64,000 bases of DNA from Selaginella moellendorffii (GCF_000143415.4 NW_003314292.1:250825-314824), one strand, 5' to 3'; positions 29,696-42,045 are shown, numbered from the stretch's first letter. Made by a program: numbers and translations. The notes: generated from the letters alone by a model not told the origin.

Positions 29696-31414
29696 ATGGA
29701 GCAAGGGCTATGGGTGTGCGATTCGTGTACGTTCCACAATGCGGCGGTCCAGCGCGTGTGTGCTATGTGCGCCCAGCTCCGGACGACGCAGGGAATGCAC
29801 TACTTTGGAGATCTCTACAGGGCATCGACGAGCGCGGCCGCCGATGCTGCTTCCACCGCCGCCTCCTCCACGCCGGAGAGGTCGAATGGCTTCTCCGTGT
29901 GTAGCGTCCCTCGCCTCGTCGCGGGGGCTCTCTCGGGAGCGCTCACGGGGATGTTCGCCATAGGTAAGTCTTAGAACGTAAAATTTTTGATCGATCGACT
30001 TAAGATCCAATTGTGTTTGATTTTTTGTTTGTTTCTCTTCAGTGGGAGCTCTCACTGGAGCAGTGACTGGCGCTGTGGCGGGGCGGGCGACTGATAGTGG
30101 GCTGATTCGTGGAGCTGGGCTTGGGGCCGTCGCTGGAGCCGTGCTCTCGGTGGAGTTTCTCGAGGCTTCTCGTGCTTACTGGCACTCTGAGCGATCCGGT
30201 TCACGATCCAGGGCGTCACTGGTGAGTCTTTCTTCCACTCGTTTATTTCTCTTGGCTTCTCTTTTGGAAATCTCACGTGTGGTCTGGGCTTGCATTTCAT
30301 CCGATCGTGAAAGGAAACTCATGCATTCTTCCTGGCTGGGATATCGTTATGTTCTTTGCTTGGATTGCTCGGGCAAGTTTAAAGTTTTGGTTTTGCTGCT
30401 TTGCTTGCTCGCTTTTGCTCGCTCGCTTTTGCCTTCCAGCTAGCTTTCCTGTCGTCGTTTTCGTTCGTTGCTTGCTGCGATATCTTTCGCACAAGTTTGG
30501 ATAAAGGTGTGATCTTTGCTCGTCTCCTTGCGTTTCTTGTTTCTTCTCTTTTCACTTCTCGGGTGTTACGTCCTTTTGTGCGCTTGTAGGCAGAGTTTGT
30601 GGAGGACGTCTTAAACGGCAGGTTCATGCACGATCAGGTTGGCCCAGCATTATTGACTGCACACCATTGGCAGGTTTTTTGTGCTTTTTTTTCCAGAGAG
30701 AAAAAAAAATTCTTCTCTTTTTTCCGAGGAGAAAAGTAGCAATAGCTATAGATAGATAGATCTCAGATCATCAGGAACTTTTGGATTGCTTTCTGCCGTG
30801 GCTAACTCAAGCAAATTCCAGGTGAACATTGACGACATGACTTACGACGAGCTGTACGACATGTTTGGCCCCGCCGAAGGGACCAAAGGAGCGTCCGAGG
30901 CTTGTCTCAAGGAGCTCCCATGGCACACGGTGACCACCGAGAACTGTGTGGATGGCTTCGGCGACTTTGTGTGCTGCGCGATATGCTTACAAGTAAGCGC
31001 ACGCCTATCCCGATATCTCCTTTCGCTTTCGCAGAATTTACTATCGCAGAGATAGAGTGCAGAGCCATGCTTGCTTGCTCGCTTTCCTTTTCTTCGCCAT
31101 GGTTTCTTGTGTTTCGTGCATTCAATGCTGGTGGGTCTGTCACTCCGGGGATCATTTAAGTCGCTGCTTGAGTTGGAGTGATCGACTGATTGTTCGTGCC
31201 TGGCGTCTGTTTGAATCGATGGATCGACCACTAAAGCTCGAACTTTTGTGCTCTTTTTTCGCTGCTCTGTTGGGGAAAAAAAAAACTCTAGGAGCTTCAA
31301 GGTGGGGAGATTGCGAGGTGTTTGCCACACTGCCAACACACGTACCATATGGACTGTGTCGATAAATGGCTGGCGAGACATGGCTCTTGTCCTGTGTGTC
31401 GGCAGGGAATCTGA
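29696..31414 (+). CDS. NEP1-interacting-like RING-H2 membrane protein with NZF finger
   Basis: Five exons (29696-29963, 30043-30221, 30590-30673, 30822-30992, 31292-31414) give 274 residues. Residues 6-25 form a RanBP2/NZF zinc finger ([20 protein letters not shown]). A Gly/Ala-rich hydrophobic region spans exons 1-2 ([13 protein letters not shown], then [32 protein letters not shown]), as in the NIP1/NIP2 proteins that sit in plastid or other membranes. The C terminus is a RING-H2 finger (CCAICLQ ... [20 protein letters not shown]), so the protein is a probable E3 ubiquitin ligase. NZF fingers can bind ubiquitin. The pairing of an NZF with a NIP-type ligase may be a lineage feature. All five junctions keep frame. 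Confidence 0.9.
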
Positions 31415-31590
31415 CGGGATGCGCTCCCAGAATATGCCCTGACCCAACTGTACATAGTTTCATTCCTCCGCAGGGATTTTTTTGTGTATTCCAGTGCTAT
31501 CGCGATGGCCGGATGCGTTTAATTAAAGCATTGTTAGTCTAATCATGGTCTTGATTCCCTCCAAGCTTAATATTTCTAGGGCTTTTGGGC

Positions 31591-33368
31591 ATGGCGTGGG
31601 CGGATCTTCTCCAGTCCCCCTCCGCCGCAACGGTGAGCGCCGCGCTGTGGGTTCTTGATCGATGTAGTGATTGCGGATGGTTATGATCGGCAGGGAGCGG
31701 CTCTTGTGGGATTCTTGAGCTTGCTCGCATTGCTGGAGGCTGTTCTTCCCGGGCAGCGCGTGTCTGGGGTGGAATTGGCGGACGGGACGCGGATAATCTA
31801 CAAATGCAATGGTCAGATCGATTGCATTTCGAGCTTCTTTTCTGATTTCTTGCTGGGAATGTAGGTTTGCTGTCGCTTGTGGTGCTCTTGGCGCTCCTGG
31901 GAGCGGCGGTTCCTCCAACGGTGCGTATGCTTAGCAATGCGGTACTTTGGTGGAAGTGGAATATTTTTTCTATAATCTGACATGATGGGAGCTTAGGTTC
32001 TTGCGGATCGTGGACCGGAGCTATTCTCGACAACTTTGACACTTTGTGTCCTGGTAAGCGATGATAAGAGGATTTCTTACGTTGACTCAAAAGCTACTTT
32101 CAGCTGTCGATTGTTCTATGCCTGGCTGGCTACGCATCCAAAAGTCCAAGCAGCTCTTTGAAATGCCAGTCTTCCGGAAATGCTCTTCACGACTGGTAAT
32201 GGTGTTTGAGATTTCTAGTGAGCAGTAGTAACTTGATGCGTAATGCTACAGGTGGCTTGGGCTTCAACTAAATCCTCAGTTTCTTAGCATTGACATCAAG
32301 TATGTTGCTTTTCCTTTCTCTTTCTTTCGTTTCTTTCGTTCATAGAATCCTCATGGTGATTGTTGCAGATTTTTCTGGATAAAGGCTGGAATGATCAGCT
32401 GGCTCCTGATAAATTTTTCAATCGCAAGCAAGCAGATCGAACAGGCCGGATTCCTGACTCTTCCAATGGCTTTATACCAAGTTTTCTGCACGGTAAGACG
32501 GTGCATTTGATGCTTTACAGTGCGTAATTTATGCTTCTGCTTGGTACAGATCTACGTGCTGGATTTTTTGTGGTACGAAGAATACATGACCTCAACGTGC
32601 GTACTTGTGCTTTACTTCACAAGAGTATCTGAGACTTTAATTTTCACTTTGTCTGCAGGTGGGACATTATTGCGGAGAAGTTTGGCTTCATGCTAATTTT
32701 TGGTGACATGGTTTGGATTCCCTTTACGTTTAGCATCCAGGTATGGATTTTGTGAAGCATAATGGGGCCCCATGCAAGTATATGTAGGGATGGTGGCTGC
32801 TTCATAACAATGCGGAAATCACTCGAATGGCTGCATTTTTAAATGCTCTTGTCTTCTTGGCAGGGTATTGTTTCTCCAGTTTTACTTATTACGCTGAAGC
32901 TTGATTGTTCCAGGTATGCAATATTTAGAGGTGCAAACAAGCAAAAGCACGAGTTCAAGAAGAACCCAAAGGCTCCAATATGGGGGAAACCACCTGTTCT
33001 CATCGGAGGAAAACTTCTCGTCTCTGGATACTGGTGAGTAATAAATGTAGACAGAATTCCACCTCACATTTGTCGAATTTATAAAGGGGGATTGCAAGAC
33101 ACTGCAACTATCTAGGCGATTTGCTTCTGGCTTTATCGTTTAGTCTTCCTTGCGGGACCAGGTACCTGGCATAGCTATGTCGATCAATTCTCAAACTTTG
33201 TTTTCTCTGTGCAGCTCGATAGTTCCATATTTCTACCCCATCTATTTGTTCATTCTTCTCGTCTGGAGAGAGCGACGAGACGAAGCAAGATGCAGAGCCA
33301 AGTACAAAGCTGTGTGGGAAGAATACTGCAAGGCGGTGCCATGGAGAATTTTCCCCAGGATCTATTGA
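31591..33368 (+). CDS. FK: Delta14-sterol reductase (FACKEL/ERG24 type)
   Basis: Thirteen exons (31591-31632, 31694-31811, 31865-31920, 31997-32053, 32104-32195, 32252-32299, 32369-32492, 32550-32596, 32659-32740, 32788-32864, 32914-33033, 33087-33161, 33215-33368) give 363 residues, near the 369 of the Arabidopsis enzyme. It reduces the C14-C15 double bond made by CYP51 in the ER, in the sterol pathway. Diagnostic parts are [76 protein letters not shown] and [20 protein letters not shown] near the C terminus. Multiple membrane spans are evident. The reconstruction is complete from ATG to TGA with all junctions in frame. Confidence 0.95.
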
Positions 33369-33516
33369 TCAGTTAAGCTAAGGTCGCTTGAAAGCGACAT
33401 TTGGAATCTCATGCCAGTCGACACGTGGAAAGGTTACGCTGGTTAGTTGTGGTGGAGGAGCGAGCACAGGTTTCTTTAGCTAGACGCAGGTGTAGAGAAC
33501 AGGAGAGGCTCCTGGG

Positions 33517-34964
33517 ATGTGGAAGCTGATTCTTGTGGGATGTGGGATCTGTGGAGCTTATTTTGCCGGAAGAGTGGGAGTTTGGAAGCTCAAGGAGCAG
33601 GTTGCAAAGAACGCAGCTGGGGCTGAATCGTCACCCATGACAGTCATTGCAAAAGGTGTTTTGTGCGTGCAGGATCACATCGGACCTTGGTCGGCCGCGG
33701 ATGTTGTACTTGGTCTTGCGGCCATGGCAAAGGTAAGCTCTCTTTCTTTCGTATTGTTTACATTCTTGGAAGGAAGCTTATGGTTTGTGACAACTTGTAG
33801 ATCACCGAAAACGATCCCATGGAAATTCCTGGTCATCCAAGTGAGTTAGCGAGCGATCCCGAATTTATGGTAAGAGCACAACACTGGAGAGCAATGGCTG
33901 AAGCCGTCTACGTCGCAGACCCGGCCTCGTTCTCGCTCTTCTCGCATCTGCCCGAGTCTTCCATAGTCACAGCCGTGTGGAATCCCGAGCAGGAGTCCAT
34001 GCGGCCTGCGTTTGCTCTCTCAGTGGATCACTCGTATGGAGCACTGGTTCTCTCGGTACGTGGGACTTCTCACGTGATTGACATCCTTGTCAGTGCAGGA
34101 GCCATGCCAGCTCCGTTCGAGTCCGGGCATGCACACGGCGGATTTGCTCGGGCGACAGACGCACTCCTGGAAGAAGTGAGGCCGCACATCCGGCAAGTTT
34201 TACAGGAGGACAGCTGCCTGGAGAAGCTGGTTATAGTCGGGCACAGCATGGGAGCAGCAGTGGGGATCATGTGTGGACTGAAGCTGCGAGACGAGCACCG
34301 CAACCTCGAGTGCTGGGGCTTCTCGGTGCCGGCCAGCGTCAGCTTGGAGCTGGCCAAGGAGTGCGCCAGCTTCGCCACCTCCTTCGTCTGCTTGCACGAC
34401 GTCGTCCCCCGATTCTCCGTGGCTTCCATCGAGGACCTCCGCAAGCGAGTGTGCAACTTCGACTGGAAGAGAGCCGACGAGATCGCCAACCACGACGAGG
34501 ACTGGCAGAAGATCTCCAGGGCGGTGGACGCAATGCAGATGTTCCAGAGAGCCCAGGACAACGTGGACGATTTCGGAAGCAGGGTGTGCAGCGAGCTGAG
34601 CGGAGGTGGATCAAGCGAGCAAAAACAGGGAAGTTCTTGCGAGGAGGGAAAGTGCGAGGGTGAGAGCTCCATCGAGAAGAAGGGGCCCGTGGTTCTGTAT
34701 CCGCCAGGGAGGCTGCTGGTTCTAAGCAGCAGTCCGCCAGGGTGTGGAGTAACTCCCGGCCAGCGATCCGGCGTCGCCGAGCAGAGAAACTATGGAGCGT
34801 TTCCCACGTTCGAGCAGGCCAAGAATGTGGAGTGGACGATGCACGAGGCGTCGCCGGATGAGTTCTCGCAGATGATTCTCTCGCCGTGGGCTGTCTCGGA
34901 TCATGTGCTGGGAAACGTTTGCGAGGGGATCAATTTCTTCGTGAAGAAGAATAGGAAGAAGTAA
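33517..34964 (+). CDS. Class 3 (sn1-specific DAG-type) lipase
   Basis: Two exons, 33517-33732 and 33801-34964, give 459 residues. The N terminus is a hydrophobic anchor (LILVGCGICGAYFAG). The alpha/beta-hydrolase core has ALVLSVRGTSHVIDILVSA (oxyanion region), the nucleophile elbow VIVGHSMGAAVG (Ser221) and CLHDVVPRFS with Asp272 as the likely acid; the catalytic His probably lies in the C-terminal part (DHVLGN or similar). A low-complexity Ser/Glu-rich segment near 330-370 interrupts the core, as in plant diacylglycerol-lipase-alpha-like proteins. It should release fatty acids from acylglycerols or galactolipids at a membrane. The start is the first ATG of the open frame. Confidence 0.85.
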
Positions 34965-35139
34965 GAGCGCGAATCTCAGAGCATATTCCAGGAATATTAA
35001 GTTTATAGGGTTTATAAAAGTTTGTGAGAGTATGCTAAGGTTTATTCTCTTTCCTGGAATATTAAATAGCATATTCTAAGAATATTTAACTCTCTTAGCT
35101 ATTTAAGCTTTTATTCTCTTAGCTCGCAGATCTCATCTC

Positions 35140-36290
35140 TGAGTCGTGAGTTTTCCGAACCTCACCCTCAGAGAGCCCGTCCTGAAGAGCTCTTCATTGA
35201 TGAAGAGCTTTGCAAGATGTTACAGGATTTCCTGATGTCATCTCCACCGCAGTCTCGGTCAAGTTCGGGGGCGACGCATGTCCAAGCTGCCACCGCAAGC
35301 TCGGAAGATCGACTGATGGAGTTTCTGGCCTGTTTCCTTGGAAAGGCTTCTGGGACCGAAGACCGGTGTTCATGGCACCCAAGATTTTTCTTATGCATCT
35401 CTGTTTTTTTTTGTTTTTTTTCTTTCTAGGTGCACAAGGAGGAGTCGATACGTCTTGTAAATGAATGAGGAGCTGCGAGCCGTTGTAGAGGAGCCAAGCG
35501 TCACTCCAGAGATCGCCACTACGATCAGGATACTGCTCGAAGGCAAGAACGAAGACAAAGTTCCCGGGATCCAGAAGTTATCGTCCTTGAGGACTGTAAG
35601 TGGTCCCCTTCGAGTTTACTGGCTTCTAGGTATGCGTGCGCTCTGGAAGAGATGTTCATCTTCCGGGAGAGAACACAGGAGAGCCTCCAGACGCTTACTC
35701 CTCTCACGGATTCCTTCGATCAGGTTTGGATTTCCTCGAGTGTAGCTGATGGCTTTGTCCCAGTTGATGCAGGGCGTTTTCTCCAGGCAGCAGATTCTCG
35801 TTCTTGGCCTGTTTCGAAGGGAAGTTCTTACATTGAGCTACGAGGTCGTGAAGTAAACACGCATGGCTTCCAGTTCAGATAACAGCCGAGATGGGATGGG
35901 GTGTAAGAGAAACACATCAAAGCACAATCTTCGCAATGGGGAGCTGTCTGGAATACCGAAAGCTGCAGCAGACGCCATGCGTACTTGGATCTACGACCAT
36001 TTTGACAATCCGTAAGGTTTTTTTTGTTTTATTTTATTTTAGTTCTAGAATTAATCAGGAATTTAACTTGCAGGAGACCGGGCAAGAGCCAGAGACAAGA
36101 ATTCTCGAGACAATGGAATATAACAATGAGTCAGGTTGACAATTGCTTTGCCAACGCGAGAGTGCCATTGGTATATGTGATACGAGCTTTTCAAGCTGGA
36201 ATCTGAGTTTTTTTCTTCTTCCTCATCTTTTAGGCCCACGAACTATATAGACTTGCACTTGGCGAGGCTGAACCTAACACAGTTCTTTAG
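35140..36290 (+). repeat. Tandem homeobox-locus copy 1 (of 3)
   Basis: The first of three diverged direct copies. It begins with GAGTTTTCCGAACCTCACCC, contains an exon-like stretch at 35461-35598 (MNEELRAVVEEPSVTPEIAT), then YACALEEMFIFRERTQ and RRQ-type pieces, a TAA at about 35852, and finally the homeodomain exons listed separately. Copies 2 and 3 share the same order of blocks. Confidence 0.7.
35863..36290 (+). CDS. Candidate mini-homeodomain protein (TALE/BELL-like)
   Basis: Three exons (35863-36011, 36074-36170, 36234-36290) join in frame to 100 residues. The centre reads as a TALE homeodomain: helix 1 IPKAAADAMRTWIYDHFDNP, then RQEFSRQWNITMSQVDNCF and NARVPL, close to BELL1-type NARVRL. 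The nearly invariant Trp of helix 3 (WF) is replaced by Cys (NCF), and the PYP of the TALE loop is RP. Upstream in the same frame a TAA separates this piece from older homologous exon sequence, so either the protein now starts at the ATG at 35863 or the locus is a pseudogene. A homeodomain without the Trp would likely fold or bind DNA poorly. The preserved frame and splice sites argue that it decayed recently or is still constrained. Confidence 0.45.
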
Positions 36291-36939
36291 AATGAGTTAT
36301 TAGAAATCTTGTTTTCTTGCAGGTCCACAAAATAAAATAAAATGTGAGACCAGATTGCTATTTACCGGCGAACGAATCGATTTACACGTCCGCTTTGTAA
36401 TCCATCTTGAGCACAAGATGATCAAGCATGCAATGAAAACACGGAGACATTTATGTTATTCTGAATCCAATAAAGGTGGTAAAAGGTTAAAAGCAAATAT
36501 TTGGAAGTTTAGGGTTCTTATTCAGAATATAGCACACTGACCGCTCTTGTGCTAGTGGTGCAAGCTCTTTTACCATTGAAGAATTTTTGGAGCAACTCCT
36601 GGATTTTTGGATATACAGGTTGAACCAAAAAGCCAATAAAAACCATATTATGGATCCCTCAGCCACTTTTCCATGGGCTCCATGTGCAGAAGGTGGTATT
36701 GAAGCCAAATACCATCAAACAGTGAGTCAATCTCAAGGGTGGGTTGGGTAGTTGATAAGAGCATCCTTTTTGGACTCAAGTGCTCTGGGATTGCTGCTGA
36801 TGCCTTTCTTCCTTTTGAACTCTTGGATGAAATGGTACGCAATCATATTATGGTACAACACCGCAATATATCCACATTCTTCTTGTCCTCATTATTATTG
36901 GACTCATAAGATGCATATGATGGAGTTGATTTCTCTTCT

Positions 36940-37600
36940 AAATGAGGAGCTGTGAGATGTTGTAGGGCTGCCAAGTGTTACTCTAGAGATCGTCGCTACA
37001 ATCATGATGCTGCTCCAACCAAGGCAAGAACAATGACAAAGTTCCCATGAACCAGATATTATCATCTTTGAGGACTCAACTCCAAATTTACTGGCTTAGA
37101 GAAGATTTAAGCTCGTTAATGCAGAGGTATGTGTGCACTCTGGAAGATCTATATTCATCCACCGGGAGAGACCTCACTAGAGTCCAACTTACTCCTCTCC
37201 TGCATTCCTTCAGTCAGGTTTAGATTTCCCCTGAGTGTAGCTCTGATGGTTTTTGTGCCAGTTGAGGCTGGTGGTTTTCACCAAGCAGCAAAGTTTCATT
37301 CTTGGCCTCTTTCAAAGGGAAGTTTTCATATTGAGCTACGAGGACTTTAACTTGAAGCAAGTGTCAGGAAGAAGAATTCTCAGAGGCAATGGAATATATT
37401 ATAACAGGGAGACTGGGTTGACGATTGGTTTACGAACACCTTGCTATAGTTTCAAGCTGGAATCTGAGGGTAATGTTTTTTCATTTACGGGCTCTCGAGC
37501 TCAACAAACTTGCACTTCGCGAAGCTGATTCTAACACATGCATGGATTCAGAGGACAAGTGAACCTTTTGGATGAGTGATTAGAAATCTATATAGATATC
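36940..37600 (+). pseudogene. Tandem homeobox-locus copy 2, decayed
   Basis: Homologous to copy 1 from its EELRAVV-like block (here GAGGAGCTGTGAGATGTT, with a stop) through an IELRG-like block. The helix-1 exon is deleted: sequence jumps from the AGCTACGAGG block straight to AGAATTCTCAGAGGCAATGG. Helix 3 survives only as VDDWFTN followed by stops. This copy keeps the conserved WF that copy 1 has lost. Confidence 0.7.
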
Positions 37601-37689
37601 GATATGACCAAAAATTTATGTAAAAAGTAAGGTGGAAGTGGGCACTGGCCGAGGTCATTTCCCTGGTTTGTTCTCATTGCTTCATTTTC

Positions 37690-38860
37690 TTTCCTAGGTG
37701 TAGGTCTCGACTCAATGCAGCTCTTTCAGATCGATCTTCTTCCAGGTGAGCAAGAAAGAAAAAAAAATTCTTTTCATCTCCAGACTGCACTACATAATTG
37801 GGTTTCTTTCCACATATGAGGTCATGGATCTCCTCGCCAAGTTTTCCAAACCTCCCCCTCATAATGAAGATGAAAAGATTTGCCAGATGTTTCTCCTCGT
37901 GTCTCCGCAATCTCGATTGAGTTACGCCACTGTAGGAAGTCCCCTTGCAAATGCCAAGGATCTGGAGCTCCTGAAAAGGGAGAGGTCTGTTTCCTTGGAA
38001 CTGATTCTTGAAGAACTGGAAAAAGCACAATGAAAGCTCCAACCATGCAAAAGAGACACTGGTGAGAAGATTGATGCAAGATCTTCTTCATGTTTACTAT
38101 GTTTTATCTATGGAGTTGATTCGTATTCTAGATGAAAAGCTACGAGCTGTTGTGGGGGAGCCAAGCGTCATAGTCCTTGAGGACTGTAAGTGGTCACCTT
38201 CAAATTTTTCTGGCTTGATTCAGTCGGGTTTGGATTACCTCAAGTATAGATTTGATGGTTTTTTGTGCCGGTTGAGGCAGGATGTTTTCACCCAGTAGAT
38301 TCTCATTTTTGGCCTCTTTCAAAGGGAAGTTTTTGCATTGAGCTACGAGGTCCTGAACAAGAACACATGCATGGCTTCCAGTGTACTGATTGTGTCTTGA
38401 TAAGCCACATTGATCTTCCAGATGCCTACAAGCACAGGATGGGGCATAAGAAGAGAAACACGACCCCAAAGCACACTCTATGCAATGGGGAGCTATCTGG
38501 AACAAGAGGGTGTCTCTCGAAAGCTGCAGCAGATGCCATGCATACTTGGATCCTCGACCATTTGGGCAATCCGTACGTTTTCTTCTTTATTTTCAGATTT
38601 TCATTAATCAAGAATTTAGCTGCTTGCAGTATGCTGACCAGGAGCCAGAAAGGTAAATTCTTAACGCAACATGGAACATAATAAGGAGACAGGTTGACTA
38701 TTGGTACTTGAATGCAAGAGCACAAGTATCCGCTAGCTTTTCACACTCTTGAGGTTTTTTTTAATTTGCAAGCTCACAAGCTGAATAGAGTTTCGCTTGA
38801 GGAGCTAACAAAGTTGCACCTGGCGATGCTGATTCCAACATGAGTTAGAGAACAAGTGTG
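37690..38860 (+). pseudogene. Tandem homeobox-locus copy 3, decayed
   Basis: Contains the upstream block (GTTTTCCAAACCTCCCCCTC at about 37840), the EKLRAVVGEPS-like block at about 38130, helix 1 on 38421-38573 (LSKAAADAMHTWILDHLGNP) and helix 3 at about 38684-38730 (RRQVDYWYLNARAQV, Trp present). In-frame stops lie between helix 1 and helix 3 (AGGTAAATT at about 38650), so the full protein is not encoded. Confidence 0.7.
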
Positions 38861-41389
38861 TTGTCAAAGCCACACATAAATCTCAGTATGTTTGGATCAT
38901 CACAGTGCAAATAAACACCAGTCTATATTAGCATTACTGGATGGTTTGGACAAGCTGGTTTTTAGGCCCAACAGCGCATGAACGAACTTTGGTTTCATGT
39001 GGCTGTTTATTACATGGGAGCACTTGGGACAGTGTTTTTGGAACCGGAAAGCCAAACAAACTTCTTTTGAGGGAACTTCTATTATGGCTACACTCATGCC
39101 ATATGTTATCACCTTATCTTCTACAAGGAGATGATGATGGAAGTTGTAGAAAAATTAGCCATGAGGCCTCTCTCGCTCACTGCCACTAGCACTCTCAAAG
39201 TAGATGGAGTTTCTCATGCTCCCACCTCATTTCAATCACAGCATGCCTGATTCCTGGCTAAACTCAAGTCCATCAGACTCTTTTGATTATGAGTTGACAT
39301 CAAGAAAGCGAACCAGGTATAACACTCGAGGCAGTTTTGCTCCACCACCTTGAAATCTCAGATCCAGGATAGAACAGAACAGCTACACCACCTTCTGGCC
39401 CCTCCTCTGTGAACCAGCCAACACACCAAAATCATGGCCATGGCAGAGGAAGTAACTTGTCTAATTGTGGTCGCTATGGTTTTTATTCTACTTCCTTAGC
39501 ATGCTAACACCATATATATAAGTGCGTTGAGAGAGGCTGAGCAGAGCATTTTTCATGATATTACATTCTAGTGTTGTGCTTACATAACTACATTTTCGGT
39601 CTCATGCATCTACACAAAGACATATAGAAAACTATTTCCAACTGGCTACACAAAACGAAGTGCCCGAAGTCTCTATGTCGGAAAGTACATGCGATCTTGA
39701 TGATTGTGAGGAACTAGTAGATGAAATGGATGGATCACAAAGGCACTTAACAATCAAAATGTTATGCGAGAAGTTACACATATAGAAATGTTTATGCATT
39801 CGAAGTACTTTGAAAAAAGTATTAATTCCATTGTTTTTTAACAGTGTTCGGGCCTGAAATAGAATCGCTTTATGATAAATTATTCCGCTGCCCAACTAAA
39901 TTGGTTTCAGAAATTTATGAAAAATGACTATATTTGCTCATTTAAAATTCACAACCCTAATGCAGCCACTGTAAAAGGCATTTAGATATTAAAAAGTAGT
40001 AAATAACATTTCAATCTCAACACAATAAAACCTATATTGATGAAAGTAATTGGTTTTTAGAATGCTTATATCTCATTAGCCTGGATAAAGCAGAAAATAA
40101 TACTGTATTTATCAGTAAGAACTTCATTCATAGAGAAGTTTTACATCAATTAGAAGGGCCAAACTTCTCTCCTTTATTAGGAGATTTTGAGGTTTTATGA
40201 TCCACTTTAAGTGACAAAATCATAGCACTACTCCCACAACAAGATTATATTGAAAAGAATACATCTCATGTAAAGCACATTAATGAATGTTTTGATGCCT
40301 AACAAATGTAGTGGCATGTATGTATACAGATCTAGTCAACCTAATAACTGCCTATTCTTAAGTGAAATCCTATTACCTTCAATTTGGAACATGACTATTC
40401 AAACCAATTTTTTTTGGTTAATTAATTCCATAATTGAATTTTCCCTCATCTCCCAAGTGACCACTGCAAGGTGAAAGTGGTTTTATTAGTGTCATAAAGA
40501 CCTTTCTTATACTAATATGGTGGCCAACTCAAAAACGCGATGTATGCGATGGAAAATGGAAATGCAAGCTAGATTAAGATGGATGCTTGCATGAATTCTT
40601 GGCTAGTAGAAAATAGATATATTCAATTAGTGTGGAAGCAAAAAGCTGGTATACCTATGTGTTAACCTGTATGGTATAACCTATTTATTTTCTTTAAAAA
40701 TATCCTCACTTAAAATTGACATACTAAAGCAATTTGCACATGCCTCAAAATATATGGACGACCTGCTCATTATCAATAGACCTTAGCACGAGTTGATTTT
40801 AGGATTATAAACAGGGTCGGAAAATATAAAATAAGTTTTAAAAGAAGAGATAGTAACAACATATGTCTAATAGAAAATACACCCTGAAAAAGTATGATAA
40901 ACAAGATAAGCTTCCTTTTAACATAACAAAATACCTTCATTTAGCACCTATTTCCACCTATATGTTCACAAGTTGCCCTCATGCCATATACTTCATTTAG
41001 AGTAAAGATCGCAATCAACTCAATTAATCAGATTATAGAGGTTTTTGCCAAGAATGGCTTTCAGCAGCATTGACTTCAACATTACATACTTAAAGCACTT
41101 AGCAAGGACTAACTTTCTATACAATAGTACATTTTTCATAGAGCAAAAGGAGAAAACACTGTATCTCAGATATATGGTGGGTGGTAGCACCCACCACAGT
41201 GGGTGCTACCACATGCACCCACTATAGTGGTACCGTGAGAAAGTGGAGGTATCTTCCCAGCGAACTACACTAGGCACCATCACAATATAGAATCAGAATG
41301 AATATTCTAATATAAACTTAATTCTTTAGGGCAACCGTGAAAACCATGAATCAATTTGTTTGGGATGGCAAATCCAGCTCATTCATTCA
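38861..41389. other. AT-rich gene-poor region
   Basis: About 2.5 kb of AT-rich DNA without a supportable gene. A short ORF near 39240-39352 (ending SFDYELTSRKRTRYNTRGSF) has no recognised family. It may be degenerated transposon or repeat DNA. A perfect hairpin lies near the right end. Confidence 0.5.
41181..41212. repeat. Perfect 14-bp hairpin with 4-base loop
   Basis: GTGGTAGCACCCAC (41181-41194), loop CACA, then its exact reverse complement (41199-41212). A related CACCCACTATAGTGG follows at once. No poly-T tract or CTRR end is adjacent, so a terminator or Helitron end is not supported; a MITE-like or replication-related hairpin is possible. Confidence 0.75.
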
Positions 41390-42045
41390 TGCTGTATCAG
41401 GTACTCGATGCTCTTACTCCCACACTGCTCACTGTTCGTGAATTATCTAAGCTTTTTGCAAGTAAATGATCTGTGAAAAGCTTAAACTTCAGGAACTGGA
41501 GGTAAGCAAACCGAAGATCATACAAGAAAGCAAAGCTTTCTTGGTATGAACAGGTAGGACAATGTCCAGGCCTTTCCAAGTCACATGATGGCAGTACATA
41601 TTCAGACGATGTTTTGTTGATATTTTGGATGATTCTTTTTGGGTGTTAGCCCCAGGGTGAGAATCACTGCCGCAGTATGGAGTGCAACCTTGCAATCCAA
41701 AAATTCACATATTTCCTGGCTCTTGGAGTCATCTCGGCTTAAAATCTTGTTTTGTGTGCGTGCAGGAAACAAAAGTTTATTATATCTCATCGGTTTCATG
41801 AGCCTTGAAACTTCAGCCAAGGGACAAGACAAGACATCAAAGGCTCTCATTCGATCGCACAAGACAGTTATTCTATCAGCTGAATTCGGCGCCGTTTCAG
41901 CTTATTCCATCCCGTGCTGGGATCTTCTGAAACATCTGATTTGCGCGGTCGAAATGGCCGCAGTCGAGACACCCTGGATCATCACATTTAATCAATCCAA
42001 TCGAACCTTGCTCAACGTGACGGGATTCCACTGCGGCATTTTTTA
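41390..42045. repeat. Diverged third copy of the KP4-locus flank
   Basis: Blocks here (GTATCAGGTACTCGATGCTC, GAGAATCACTGCCGCAGTAT, CTATCAGCTGAATTCGGCGC) match in the same order blocks at about 43687-44140 beside KP4 gene A. The copy is older and carries no KP4 gene itself. Confidence 0.6.

Noticed and set aside
41181-41212. Hairpin as transcription terminator or Helitron 3' end
   Set aside because: No T tract follows and no CTRR end is adjacent.
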